The notes beneath the pieces are model-generated. The model saw only the letters and a list, made by a program, of their open reading frames with translations. It did no database searches and was not told where the DNA came from. From positions 1,449,501-1,513,500 of the forward strand of contig NZ_CP020100.1 in assembly GCF_002056295.1 (NCBI RefSeq): a stretch of DNA of 64,000 nt, written 5' to 3'. How positions within the stretch are numbered: the first letter of the stretch is position 1; each line of letters starts with the position of its first letter. The translations under genes and the position numbers were made by a program. Shown here piece by piece: positions 54,015-63,541 of this stretch. The stretch comes from Halopseudomonas phragmitis (lineage in GTDB: Bacteria; Pseudomonadota; Gammaproteobacteria; Pseudomonadales; Pseudomonadaceae).

Positions 54015-55303
54015 TAGATGCGGATCTCGACGAAGGCTTCATCGCGGATTTCCAGCAGCCAGCTCTGCAGTTCTTCCTCGTACTTGCGGTTCTGCAGCAG
54101 GTTGATGGCTTGCTGCTCGCGCATTTCCTCGGTCATGTCGACCCGGCGTGAATCCTGGACTTCGAGAATGTGCCAGCCGAACTGGGTCTGGAACGGCAGC
54201 GAGACCCGGTTCTGTGGGGTGTCGAGCATCATGTCGCGGAATTCCGGCACCATCATGTCCGGCGATATCCAGTTGAGCGAGCCACCGTTGAGCGCCGAAC
54301 CCGGATCTTCGGAGAAGGCGCGGGCCAGAGTGGCGAAGTCTTCGCCGTTCTGGATGCGCTCATACAGCCGGCGCACCAGTTGCTCGGCTTCCTGTTCGGA
54401 GCGGATTTCGCTGGGTTTGATCAGGATATGGCGGACCTGAAACTCCTCGACCAACTGGCTGTCGCCACCGCGCTTTTCCAGCAGTTTGAGGATGTGGAAA
54501 CCGGCCGGGGAACGGATCGGCTGGGTGATTTCACCCACTTCCAGGCGGCCCACGGCGGTGGCAAATGGTCCGGGCAACTGAGCAGCCTTGCGCCAGCCCA
54601 GCTCGCCGCCTTCCAGCGCGGTATCACCGCCCGAGCGGCTGACTGCCAGAGTGGTGAAGTCGGCGCCAGCACTCAGTTCCTGATGGATCTCGGCGGCGGC
54701 CTGGGCGACACGTTCAACATCGGCCTGGCTGGCGCTGTCGGAGATCGGCAGAACGATCATTGCCAGGCGGTAGTCGGCCGACATCTGGAACCGGCCTACC
54801 TCGGAGTTGAGGAAGTTGCGCACTTCCTGGTCGGAGACCTGGATACGCTCGGCCACCCGGCGCTGACGCACCCGGTTGATGATCATCTCGCGGCGGATCT
54901 GGTCGCGGGCTTCGGCGTAACTGATGCCGTCACGCTCCAAAGCGGCGCGGAACTGGTCAAGGGTCAGGCCGTTGCGCTCAGCTACCTGCTGCATGGTCTG
55001 GTTGAGGCTGGCGTCGTCGATCCGAATGCCGGCGCGCTCGGCCATCTGCAACTGGATGCTTTCCAGTACCAGGCGCTCGATGACCTGCTCGCGCAATACG
55101 CTGTCCGGGGGCGCACTGGTGCCACGCTCCTGGAGCTGCAGGCGCACGCTGTGCATGCGCTGTTCGACTTGACTGGCCATCACCACGTCGTTGTCGACGA
55201 TAGCGGCGACCCGGTCCAGCGGAACTACCTGGGCCTGGAGCTGGCTGCTGAGAAAAAGGCCAGCACACAGGCTGATCAACGCTGGGTATAACTTAGAAGG
55301 CAT
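54014..55303 (-). CDS. surA: Periplasmic chaperone and peptidyl-prolyl isomerase SurA
   Basis: Escorts outer-membrane proteins, including LptD, across the periplasm. 429 aa: signal peptide ending near LQA-Q, N-terminal chaperone domain, two parvulin domains at about 170-275 and 285-385, C-terminal helix. I prefer ATG 55303; GTG 55312 in frame adds three residues and overlaps the lptD stop more deeply. Order lptD-surA-pdxA-rsmA is conserved. Confidence 0.95.
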   Translation of the reverse strand: MPSKLYPALISLCAGLFLSSQLQAQVVPLDRVAAIVDNDVVMASQVEQRMHSVRLQLQERGTSAPPDSVLREQVIERLVLESIQLQMAERAGIRIDDASLNQTMQQVAERNGLTLDQFRAALERDGISYAEARDQIRREMIINRVRQRRVAERIQVSDQEVRNFLNSEVGRFQMSADYRLAMIVLPISDSASQADVERVAQAAAEIHQELSAGADFTTLAVSRSGGDTALEGGELGWRKAAQLPGPFATAVGRLEVGEITQPIRSPAGFHILKLLEKRGGDSQLVEEFQVRHILIKPSEIRSEQEAEQLVRRLYERIQNGEDFATLARAFSEDPGSALNGGSLNWISPDMMVPEFRDMMLDTPQNRVSLPFQTQFGWHILEVQDSRRVDMTEEMREQQAINLLQNRKYEEELQSWLLEIRDEAFVEIRI

Positions 55304-58025
55304 TGTCTTCACGCTCTCTGTAACCAGGGATACCTTCGTTCAGAAGGTTTTCAACACGACTACCGGTTAGGTTGCCTAATCCTTTGAACACGATCTGCAG
55401 GAAAATTCCCCGATCCGGTTCGTCATTGCGGTTGGGGTTGAGACTGGTCTCGTCATAGTCGATCCAGTACCGGTTGATGACCCGCAGCTTCCAGCAGCAA
55501 CTGTCGTACTCGAAGCCGCCGTAGCTTTCCAGAGTACGATTGCGGCCGTAGTCATACTGCCAGCGGCCAATCAGGCTCCACTGCGGGCTGACCGGCCAGA
55601 TGAACGAGAAGTCATGCTGGTCGATCTTGTAGTAGTTCTTGATGTAGTTGGGGCTGCCCGGCAGACCGTAATCGGGATTGAAGGTCCATTGCCCGGTTTC
55701 GCGGTCGAAGCGCAGGGTGTCGTTGCGATAGCGATAGCCAACGTTGACCACCTTGCGCGGGTTGTCGGCCGGCTGGTAGTGCCACATGGCGCTGCCGGAA
55801 CGGGTGGTGCGCTGATCCGGATCCCAGTTGAAGGTCGAGTTGAAGCGCCAGTCGCGGTTGTAGCGGTACTGGTACTCCAGCGCGTAGGGCGATACCGATG
55901 CCTGAGCAGTGTCGCGAGTACGATAATCGATCCCGCGCAACTGTACCTTGCGGTCCTGGAAGTAGTAGGCCTGGCCAATACTCAGGCGTTGGCGCTCGAA
56001 GCCGTTGGCCTCGATCCAACGGTTGGTCAGGCCGAGTGACAGCTGGTTGGCATCGCCAATGCGGTCCTTGCCGGAGAAACGGTTTTCCCGCCACAGCGCG
56101 CCATAACTGAAGCTGGGCTCGCCGGAGTCGAAGATCGGGATATCGGTCTGGTCTTTCTCCGGTACATATAGATAGAACAGCCGCGGCTCCAGGGTCTGGG
56201 TGTAGCTATTGCCGAACAGCTCGGTGGGTCGGTCGAAGTACAGGCCGCTGTCGACGCTGAAGATCGGCAGACCACGGTCCTGGCTGCTTCTGAACCGTTC
56301 GTCGGCATTCAGGCTGGTCTTGCCCTGGTTGTCGAGCGACAGGTCGTAGTGGGTATAGGCATATTTGACCGAGGGGCGCAGGAAGCCCCAGGTCCAGTTC
56401 AGTGGCAGGCTGACGCCCGGCTCCAGGTGCAGACGCTCGCCCTCGGCGCGGGTCAGGCCCTGCAGCCGGTCGTCGTACCAGCGATGTTCGGGGCCGCCGG
56501 TGTTGCCATCCTGATCGGTAAAGAACCCGCTCATCAGGTCACGCTGGAAGCTGACGTACTCGGTCCGGTAATCCAGGCGCACGCCGCCGGGCTGCATCGG
56601 CACCACGCCGTTGACGGTCAGCTGTGGCAGCCGCTCGTACGGGGTGATGTCGGTGATAGTGGCCCGCTCGTAGGCGTGCAGGTTGAGCCGGGCAGTGTAG
56701 CTGTCGCCACGCCAGCTCAGGCTGCCACGCTGGTCGAGGAAGTTGTCGGTCTTGATCCCCAGGTAGGTGTTCAGATCCTGGAAGTAATAGGGGTCGCTGA
56801 TGTCGGTGTAGTCGACCTCGGCTCGCAGCCGGGAGCCGAACTGCGATTCGTTCTGCCAGCTATACATCCAGCGCTGGTCTTTGTATTTGGACTGCAGCTT
56901 GCGCTCGTCTTCGCGGTCGTCGAGGAACGCCGCGCCGACCTGGCCGCGGCTGCTGGGGGTCAGATAGCGGAACTCTCCCTCCATCAGCAGACCGCGGTCG
57001 GTCATGATGGTCGGGTACAGGGTGGCGTCGTAGTTGGGCGCCAGGTTCAGGTAATAGGGCAGTGTCAGCTCGCTGCCCGAGTTTTGGCTGTAGGACATGC
57101 TCGGAACCAGCAGGCCGCTCTGGCGCCGGTCGTCGATCGGGAAGTAGATGTAGGGGGTGTACAGCACCGGTACATTCTTGACCCGCAGAGTCACATTCCT
57201 GGCTTCACCCCAGCCTTTCTCCCGGTCCAGTTCGATATCGCGGCCGGTCAGGGTCCAGGTGTTATGGCCTGGTTCGCAGGTGGTGTAGGTGCCATTGGCA
57301 ACCACGATGATCGCATCTTCGCGGCGTTTGAGGCTGTCGGCGGTGCCGCGGGCGTGCGCCTCGTGCATCACGTAGCGGACATCCTCGACCTGGGTGGCGC
57401 CGGTGCCGATATCCATCCGGGCCCGATCGCCCAGAACCAGAACGCCGTCGTCACGCAGGCGGACGTTGCCCTGCAGCTCGACCTCGTTGGTGTTGCGGTT
57501 ATAGCGAGCCTGGCTGGATTGAGCCTGCAGGCGACCCTGGCGCAACAGCACGTCACCTTCGAGGGTGCCGACCTGACTGTCCTGCTCGAAGCGGCTGGCA
57601 TCGGCAGTGGCATAGACCGGCAACTGATCGAATGGGGTGCCGTCATCGCGGCCCTCACGCTCCGGTTCGACATAGGTGCCGCCGCAATAAGGTGCGATGG
57701 CGGCCTGTTGTTCGGCGCTGAGCTGGCTGCGCGGAACCCAGTCCAGCTCGGTGTAAGCCGTTTGCTGAGGCTGGGCCGACGGCGCGGCACTGCGCGTCGG
57801 GCCGGGTTGCTCGGTGCTCACGGTACGCTCGACCGGTTCTGCCCGGGTCGGGCGCGGAGGCATCGGCGAGGTTGCTTCCAACGGACTGCAGACCCAGCCT
57901 CCATCACTGCCGGCACGACATTGGACCTGGCTGTTGGCCAGGCTGGTCATGGGTTGGGCCAGCAGCAGGCCGCTGACCAGCAGTAGGGGGAAGGTGGGAT
58001 GAAACGGAGGTATACGCTCAGCCAT
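55293..58025 (-). CDS. lptD: LPS assembly outer-membrane protein LptD
   Basis: Beta-barrel that with LptE inserts lipopolysaccharide into the outer leaflet, 910 aa. Signal peptide with Leu-rich core, a Pro/Thr-rich low-complexity linker (about 60-110) as in other pseudomonads, the OstA/LptA-like jellyroll (about 160-290), then the barrel. Cysteines include a CC pair near the C-terminus (YDSCCWKL) that would join the inter-domain disulfides. Start ATG 58025. Confidence 0.96.
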   Translation of the reverse strand: MAERIPPFHPTFPLLLVSGLLLAQPMTSLANSQVQCRAGSDGGWVCSPLEATSPMPPRPTRAEPVERTVSTEQPGPTRSAAPSAQPQQTAYTELDWVPRSQLSAEQQAAIAPYCGGTYVEPEREGRDDGTPFDQLPVYATADASRFEQDSQVGTLEGDVLLRQGRLQAQSSQARYNRNTNEVELQGNVRLRDDGVLVLGDRARMDIGTGATQVEDVRYVMHEAHARGTADSLKRREDAIIVVANGTYTTCEPGHNTWTLTGRDIELDREKGWGEARNVTLRVKNVPVLYTPYIYFPIDDRRQSGLLVPSMSYSQNSGSELTLPYYLNLAPNYDATLYPTIMTDRGLLMEGEFRYLTPSSRGQVGAAFLDDREDERKLQSKYKDQRWMYSWQNESQFGSRLRAEVDYTDISDPYYFQDLNTYLGIKTDNFLDQRGSLSWRGDSYTARLNLHAYERATITDITPYERLPQLTVNGVVPMQPGGVRLDYRTEYVSFQRDLMSGFFTDQDGNTGGPEHRWYDDRLQGLTRAEGERLHLEPGVSLPLNWTWGFLRPSVKYAYTHYDLSLDNQGKTSLNADERFRSSQDRGLPIFSVDSGLYFDRPTELFGNSYTQTLEPRLFYLYVPEKDQTDIPIFDSGEPSFSYGALWRENRFSGKDRIGDANQLSLGLTNRWIEANGFERQRLSIGQAYYFQDRKVQLRGIDYRTRDTAQASVSPYALEYQYRYNRDWRFNSTFNWDPDQRTTRSGSAMWHYQPADNPRKVVNVGYRYRNDTLRFDRETGQWTFNPDYGLPGSPNYIKNYYKIDQHDFSFIWPVSPQWSLIGRWQYDYGRNRTLESYGGFEYDSCCWKLRVINRYWIDYDETSLNPNRNDEPDRGIFLQIVFKGLGNLTGSRVENLLNEGIPGYREREDNAF

Positions 58026-58176
58026 TGTTGTGGTATCCGGGCTTCCTGTTCGGTGCGGGACTCGCGGTGCTTGTGCGAGCTCGGCGCAACATGCATGCTG
58101 CGTCAAATCGTCGGGATCATGGATAATAAAGCATTGTGCGGCGCCAGAGCCAGCGTCGCTCCGGATTGGGATGGAC

Positions 58177-59876
<1,700 letters not shown>

Positions 59877-59878
59877 AC

Positions 59879-60658
59879 GTGCTGTGGCCGGTGACCGTGC
59901 TTGGCGGTGTGCTCGGTGGTCTGGCTGGCGGCTTGCCGGGCGGCATCTTTGGGGCCGTGCTGGGGCATGCGCTGGATCGTTACTGGGGCCTGAAGCGCTG
60001 GGCCGATGTACCAGCCCGGCTGCGTCGGCTGGTGACCTTCGAGCAGGTGCTGTTTCTGTGCCTGGGGCGTTTGGCCAAGGCCAGTGGACGGGTGCGTCAG
60101 GAGCATTTGCAACTGGCCCGGGATCTGATGCAGCAATACCGGTTGGACGAGAGCCAGCGGCTGCAGGCCATGCAGTGGTTCAATCAGGGCAAGGCGCCGG
60201 ATGTGCGGATCAGGCCGCTGGTCAAACTGCTCGGGCGTGATGACCCCGCGCGAGCGGTGGAGCTGATCGACAGTTGCTGGCGCATGGCGCTGGCAACCGG
60301 GGCGCTAAGCAGTGAGCAACAGCAACACCTCAACGACTGGGCAGCACTGGCCGGACTAGGCAAGGGTGAGCAGCAGCGCATGCATCAGCGTCATCAGCGT
60401 CGCAGTAGCGGGTCGGGGCAGCAGGCACCGATGGCCAACCGCGACCGGCTGAGCGAGGCGGCCGAGTTGCTGGGCGTGGCGCTGGATGCCGAGGTGGCGC
60501 AGATCAAGCAGGCTTATCGCCGCCAGCTCAGCCTTCATCATCCGGACAAACTGATGGCGCGCGGTGCCTCAACCCAAGAGCAGGCAGGCGCTGGCGAGCG
60601 CATCCGGGCCATTCAGGAGGCCTATGAGCGGATCAAGCGTTATCGCGGTTTTCGCTAG
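59879..60658 (+). CDS. djlA: DjlA-like TerB/DnaJ co-chaperone
   Basis: 259 aa: N-terminal glycine-rich membrane segment (about 5-28), a TerB-like helical domain (about 50-150) and a C-terminal J domain with HPD in SLHHPDKL. It should stimulate DnaK near the inner membrane. GTG 59879 is favoured since GGGAGG lies six bases before it; TTG 59873 is too close to that site. The stop codon lies at the left end of a MITE-like element. Confidence 0.88.
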   Translation: MLWPVTVLGGVLGGLAGGLPGGIFGAVLGHALDRYWGLKRWADVPARLRRLVTFEQVLFLCLGRLAKASGRVRQEHLQLARDLMQQYRLDESQRLQAMQWFNQGKAPDVRIRPLVKLLGRDDPARAVELIDSCWRMALATGALSSEQQQHLNDWAALAGLGKGEQQRMHQRHQRRSSGSGQQAPMANRDRLSEAAELLGVALDAEVAQIKQAYRRQLSLHHPDKLMARGASTQEQAGAGERIRAIQEAYERIKRYRGFR

Positions 60659-60738
60659 GGGAACACTGATTAAATCAGTTTCGGTGCTGGCCCAATTGTC
60701 GCTGACCTGTGCTTGCGTGTAATTAATCAGTGTTTCCC
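60658..60738. mobile_element. MITE-like element, about 81 bp, with 16-bp terminal inverted repeats
   Basis: Left end GGGGAACACTGATTAA (60658-60673) and right end TTAATCAGTGTTTCCC (60723-60738) are inverted repeats with one mismatch. The interior encodes nothing. The right end supplies the last codons and stop of the DUF3530 gene, and the left end abuts the djlA stop. I could not recognise target duplications. Confidence 0.55.
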
Positions 60739-61595
60739 TCGGGCAGGCTGCGCTGCAACCATCCATCAATCCGTTTGATCAGCATGGTCTGGCCTTGGGG
60801 CATGCTTGCCGGGTCGGCCGGGCGTAATTGCTGGTAGTGCTCATATCCCAGGCGTTGGGCAGTCAGGCGGCGTTCGCGGGCGGAGCGGTCATCGCCAGCC
60901 CGACTGCTGGGCACGATATCCAGTAGCGGTTTGTCCCAGCCTTCTATTAAGGTGCTTGCTGTGGGGCCGGTTTCCGGGCTGCGCAGGCGGTACAACACCA
61001 GGGCATCGAAGGCGTCCGCTTGCTCGGTGCCGACTTGTAAGGCCAGCCAGGCCGCTTCGCCGCGACCCAGCAGGATCACCTGCTCTGCACCCTGTTCACG
61101 CAGGTGGCTGGCGCTGTGCTGCAACCGTTCACGGGCCAGCAGCCGCCAGGCTTGCTGGCGTTCAAGCCGCTGCTCCTGGGGCAGGCCGAAGTCTTCGGCT
61201 GGTTGATCAGGCAGGGCGATGGCCAGCGTCTGCCAGCCGGCTTCACTCAATTGACGCCGGGCCGGGCCGATCAGTTGCGGCCAATCGGCATGCTCGGCAC
61301 GGTCGGCCACCAGGACGATCGCACCATGCGCCTCGGGCCGGGCGGCAGGCAGCCAGAGGCCCAGCCAGTGCTGTTCGGTAGTGTTCAGGTTGAGCTGCTG
61401 CTCGCCGGGCAACTGACGCATCAGGTCCTGCTCGTGTTGCAGGCCGCGTGTGGTTGATGGCAGTTGCTGAATGGCCGGTGGGGCTGCGGCCGGATGCAGC
61501 TCGTCGGCGTCCAGCTCCTCGTCGGGAATGCCAGCCTGCGCCATATTGCTTAGCGCCAGCAGAATCAGCAGTGACCAGCGATACAAAGGTGCCAT
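60723..61595 (-). CDS. DUF3530 family secreted protein
   Basis: 290 aa with a signal peptide (LLILLALSNMAQA) and an alpha/beta-hydrolase-like layout, but the nucleophile elbow reads GRGEA rather than G-x-S-x-G, so no catalytic serine is seen there. The function of the family is unknown. The C-terminal residues GNTD and the stop lie within the MITE-like repeat, so the native end may have been replaced. Divergent from rpe. Confidence 0.8.
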   Translation of the reverse strand: MAPLYRWSLLILLALSNMAQAGIPDEELDADELHPAAAPPAIQQLPSTTRGLQHEQDLMRQLPGEQQLNLNTTEQHWLGLWLPAARPEAHGAIVLVADRAEHADWPQLIGPARRQLSEAGWQTLAIALPDQPAEDFGLPQEQRLERQQAWRLLARERLQHSASHLREQGAEQVILLGRGEAAWLALQVGTEQADAFDALVLYRLRSPETGPTASTLIEGWDKPLLDIVPSSRAGDDRSARERRLTAQRLGYEHYQQLRPADPASMPQGQTMLIKRIDGWLQRSLPEGNTD

Positions 61596-61687
61596 GAATC
61601 AGGGTTCCGTTGCGTGTACAATCGGCACATTACTGCATGGGGTCACTGAAACTCCACTGTCCTGTCCGCCTGATGCCGAGAAAACCG

Positions 61688-62362
61688 ATGCTCGATTACG
61701 CGATTGCCCCGTCCATTCTGTCTGCCGACTTCGCCCGCCTGGGTCAGGATGTCGACAAGGTACTGGCCGCTGGTGCCGATATCGTCCACTTCGATGTAAT
61801 GGACAACCACTATGTGCCCAACCTGACCATTGGCCCGATGGTTTGCAGTGCGCTGCGCAAGTACGGCATTACGGCGCCGATCGACGTGCATCTGATGGTC
61901 AAGCCGGTGGATCGGATCATCGGCGACTTCCTTGAGGCCGGTGCCAGCTACATTACCTTTCACCCCGAGGCCAGCGAGCACATCGACCGTTCGCTGCAAC
62001 TGATCAAGGATGGCGGTGCCAAAGCCGGTCTGGTATTCAACCCGGCGACCCCGCTGGACAGCCTCAAGTACGTGATGGACAAGATCGACATGATTCTGTT
62101 GATGAGCGTTAACCCGGGCTTTGGTGGCCAGAAGTTCATTCCCGGTACACTCGACAAACTGCGTGAGGCGCGGGCGCTGATCGACGCCAGCGGTCGTGAG
62201 ATTCGCCTGGAAATCGACGGTGGAGTCAACGAACAGAACATCCGCGCCATCGCCGAAGCCGGCGCAGACACCTTCGTGGCCGGCTCGGCAATCTTCAACA
62301 AGCCGGACTACAAGGCCGTGATCGACAGCATGCGGGCGGAACTGGCACTGGCCCGGGGCTGA
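61688..62362 (+). CDS. rpe: Ribulose-phosphate 3-epimerase
   Basis: Interconverts ribulose-5-P and xylulose-5-P, 224 aa TIM barrel. Motifs: [44 protein letters not shown] and EIDGGVN. ATG 61688 is preferred since it gives the standard length; ATG 61673 is also in frame. A TACAAT at 61617 might be its -10 box. Confidence 0.97.
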   Translation: MLDYAIAPSILSADFARLGQDVDKVLAAGADIVHFDVMDNHYVPNLTIGPMVCSALRKYGITAPIDVHLMVKPVDRIIGDFLEAGASYITFHPEASEHIDRSLQLIKDGGAKAGLVFNPATPLDSLKYVMDKIDMILLMSVNPGFGGQKFIPGTLDKLREARALIDASGREIRLEIDGGVNEQNIRAIAEAGADTFVAGSAIFNKPDYKAVIDSMRAELALARG

Positions 62363-62369
62363 TCCCTAG

Positions 62370-62400
62370 TGGATTGCCGCGCTGCGCTCGCAATGACGGC
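62370..62400 (+). repeat. REP-like palindromic element, left copy
   Basis: Runs from TGGATTGCC to CGCAATGACGG, itself an imperfect hairpin (ATTGC ... GCAAT). This is the widespread bacterial extragenic repeat style with TGGAT(T/C)GCC and ATGACGG ends. Confidence 0.6.
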
Positions 62401-62404
62401 TGGG

Positions 62405-62552
62405 GTTAGGTCTCGGGTTGCCGCGGCCAAGACGTCGGCGGGTGCAGTTGGGCCACGGGTTGCCGCCGCCAAAACGTCGGCGGGGGGAGTTAGGTCCCGA
62501 GCTGCGGCTCCTGAAGCGTTAGCGGGTGAGGTTGGTCCCCGGGTTGCCCTCC
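62405..62552 (+). repeat. Minisatellite with 42-bp period, 3.5 copies
   Basis: Units at 62405-62446, 62447-62488, 62489-62530 and a partial 62531-62552. Each begins GTTRGG or GTTGGK and carries CGGGTTGCCG...ACGTCGGCGGG; the third is the most diverged. The period is a multiple of three, so all frames stay open, which explains the spurious ORF. Confidence 0.8.
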
Positions 62553-62597
62553 CTTAGAAGATCGACGGGTGGTGGCGCCTGCGTCGTCCGCGCTTAA

Positions 62598-62634
62598 CCG
62601 TCATCGCGAAGGCCGCAGGCCTGTGGCGATCCAC
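62598..62634 (-). repeat. REP-like palindromic element, right copy (inverted)
   Basis: The reverse complement starts TGGATCGCC and ends CGCGATGACGG, matching the left copy at both ends with a different, longer loop. Together they form a large inverted repeat around the minisatellite. Confidence 0.6.
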
Positions 62635-62673
62635 AGGCTGAGCACGGCACACCGTTCATCGATAGGAACAGGC

Positions 62674-63354
62674 ATGAGTTTCTGGCAGCAACGCTTCAAT
62701 GGCCAACTCCCCGAGCTGGTAATGTTCGACCTGGACGGCACTCTGATCGATTCGGTGCCTGATCTGGCCGCCGCAGTTGATGTCATGCTGACCGGGCTTG
62801 GCCGGGCTCCGGCCGGAATCGACAAGGTCCGGCACTGGGTGGGTAATGGCGCCCGGGTGCTGGTACGCCGGGCTCTTGCCGATGCCATCGAGCATGACGC
62901 GGTCGACGAGGCGCAGGCACAAGAGGCGCTGTCGCTGTTCCTGACGGCTTATGCTGGCGATCATTCGCGCAGCCAGCTCTACCCCGGGGCACGTCGCTTC
63001 CTCGATCACCTGGCCGCTGCGGGTGTGCCACTGGCGCTGATCACCAACAAACCGAGCCGCTTCCTGCCTGAGTTGCTGGCTGATAAAGGCCTTGGTGGCT
63101 ATTTCCGTTGGCAGATTGGCGGTGACAGCCTGCCGGTCCAGAAGCCTGATCCGGCCGCCTTGCAGAAGGTCATGGCCGAGGCCGGGGTTGAGCCCGGGCG
63201 GGCCTTGTTCGTCGGTGATTCGCGCAGTGACATTCTGGCCGCCCGTGCGGCTGGGGTAGCGGTGGTGGCGGTCAGTTATGGCTACAATCACGGTCGCCCG
63301 GTGGCCGAGGAAAACCCTGATCTGCTGGTTGATTCACTCGACACCCTCATATAG
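62674..63354 (+). CDS. gph: Phosphoglycolate phosphatase Gph (HAD family)
   Basis: Dephosphorylates 2-phosphoglycolate from DNA repair and other sources, 226 aa. HAD motifs: FDLDGTLIDS (nucleophile Asp), ITNKPS, and VGDSRSDILAARAAG. Start ATG 62674 behind AGGAACAGG; the longer frame from 62569 runs into the repeat region. Conserved rpe-gph-trpE order. Confidence 0.93.
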   Translation: MSFWQQRFNGQLPELVMFDLDGTLIDSVPDLAAAVDVMLTGLGRAPAGIDKVRHWVGNGARVLVRRALADAIEHDAVDEAQAQEALSLFLTAYAGDHSRSQLYPGARRFLDHLAAAGVPLALITNKPSRFLPELLADKGLGGYFRWQIGGDSLPVQKPDPAALQKVMAEAGVEPGRALFVGDSRSDILAARAAGVAVVAVSYGYNHGRPVAEENPDLLVDSLDTLI

Positions 63355-63357
63355 TCT
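63329..63357 (+). promoter_or_regulatory. Candidate trpE operon promoter
   Basis: TTGATT (63329-63334) and TATAGT (63352-63357) with 17-base spacing. It overlaps the last codons of gph and predicts a transcript starting near 63364, ahead of the trp leader. Confidence 0.55.
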
Positions 63358-63426
63358 TGCCTGGTATCTGAAATATTGCCCGCAGAGATTGATGGATCAG
63401 CCGTGTTTGTCAGCAACCGCAAACTG

Positions 63427-63471
63427 ATGAGAGTAATCAAGGCGCTCGCCCGTTGGCGCTGGCGTATCTGA
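63427..63471 (+). CDS. Trp leader peptide (trpL-like)
   Basis: A 14-codon ORF from ATG 63427 ending with Arg-Trp-Arg-Trp-Arg-Ile (MRVIKALARWRWRI); the two Trp codons lie five and three codons before the end. A longer version starts at GTG 63403. An overlapping 11-codon ORF begins at ATG 63392 and its stop overlaps ATG 63427, so translational coupling is possible. Located between the promoter and trpE. Which start is used is uncertain. Confidence 0.6.
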   Translation: MRVIKALARWRWRI

Positions 63472-63478
63472 TTGTTTT

Positions 63479-63497
63479 GCCCGCGTAGAGCGCGGGC
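63479..63497 (+). terminator. Candidate trp attenuator hairpin
   Basis: A perfect 7-bp stem GCCCGCG / CGCGGGC with loop TAGAG, starting 8 bases after the Trp leader stop. The following bases CCAGTGTTTGCG contain only a short T run, so termination efficiency is doubtful. CGGGC in its 3' arm can alternatively pair with GCCCG inside the leader ORF (63448-63452). Confidence 0.45.
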
Positions 63498-63541
63498 CCA
63501 GTGTTTGCGTGTGACAAAAAACTTGCCCCATGAGGCTGATC

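Larger units (their letters stand above)
62363..62673. other. 311-bp repeat-filled gap between rpe and gph
   Basis: No gene. It holds a left REP-like element (62370-62400), a 42-bp-period tandem array (62405-62552), about 45 bases of unique sequence, and a right REP-like element in inverse orientation (62598-62634). An ORF through the array (62369-62557) is repetitive and starts inside the REP-like element, so I do not call it a gene. Confidence 0.7.

Noticed and set aside
56349-57986. 545-codon open frame on the plus strand across lptD
   Set aside because: It is antisense to lptD with Val/Gly/Ala/Gln-rich composition, no ribosome site and no family resemblance: codon-bias artefact. The same applies to long antisense frames over pilQ (2735-4024), gltD (12588-14324), the acyl-CoA dehydrogenase at 22549-24219, and spoVR, yeaH and prkA.
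62369-62557. 63-codon repetitive ORF with 14-residue repeats (RVAAAKTSAG-like)
   Set aside because: It arises because the 42-bp minisatellite period is a multiple of three; it starts inside a REP-like element, has no ribosome site, and the repeat units diverge without codon-level constraint.
63479-63497. Treating the trp hairpin as a certain intrinsic terminator
   Set aside because: The bases after the stem contain only three consecutive T residues within a GC-containing tract, so only a candidate attenuator is claimed.
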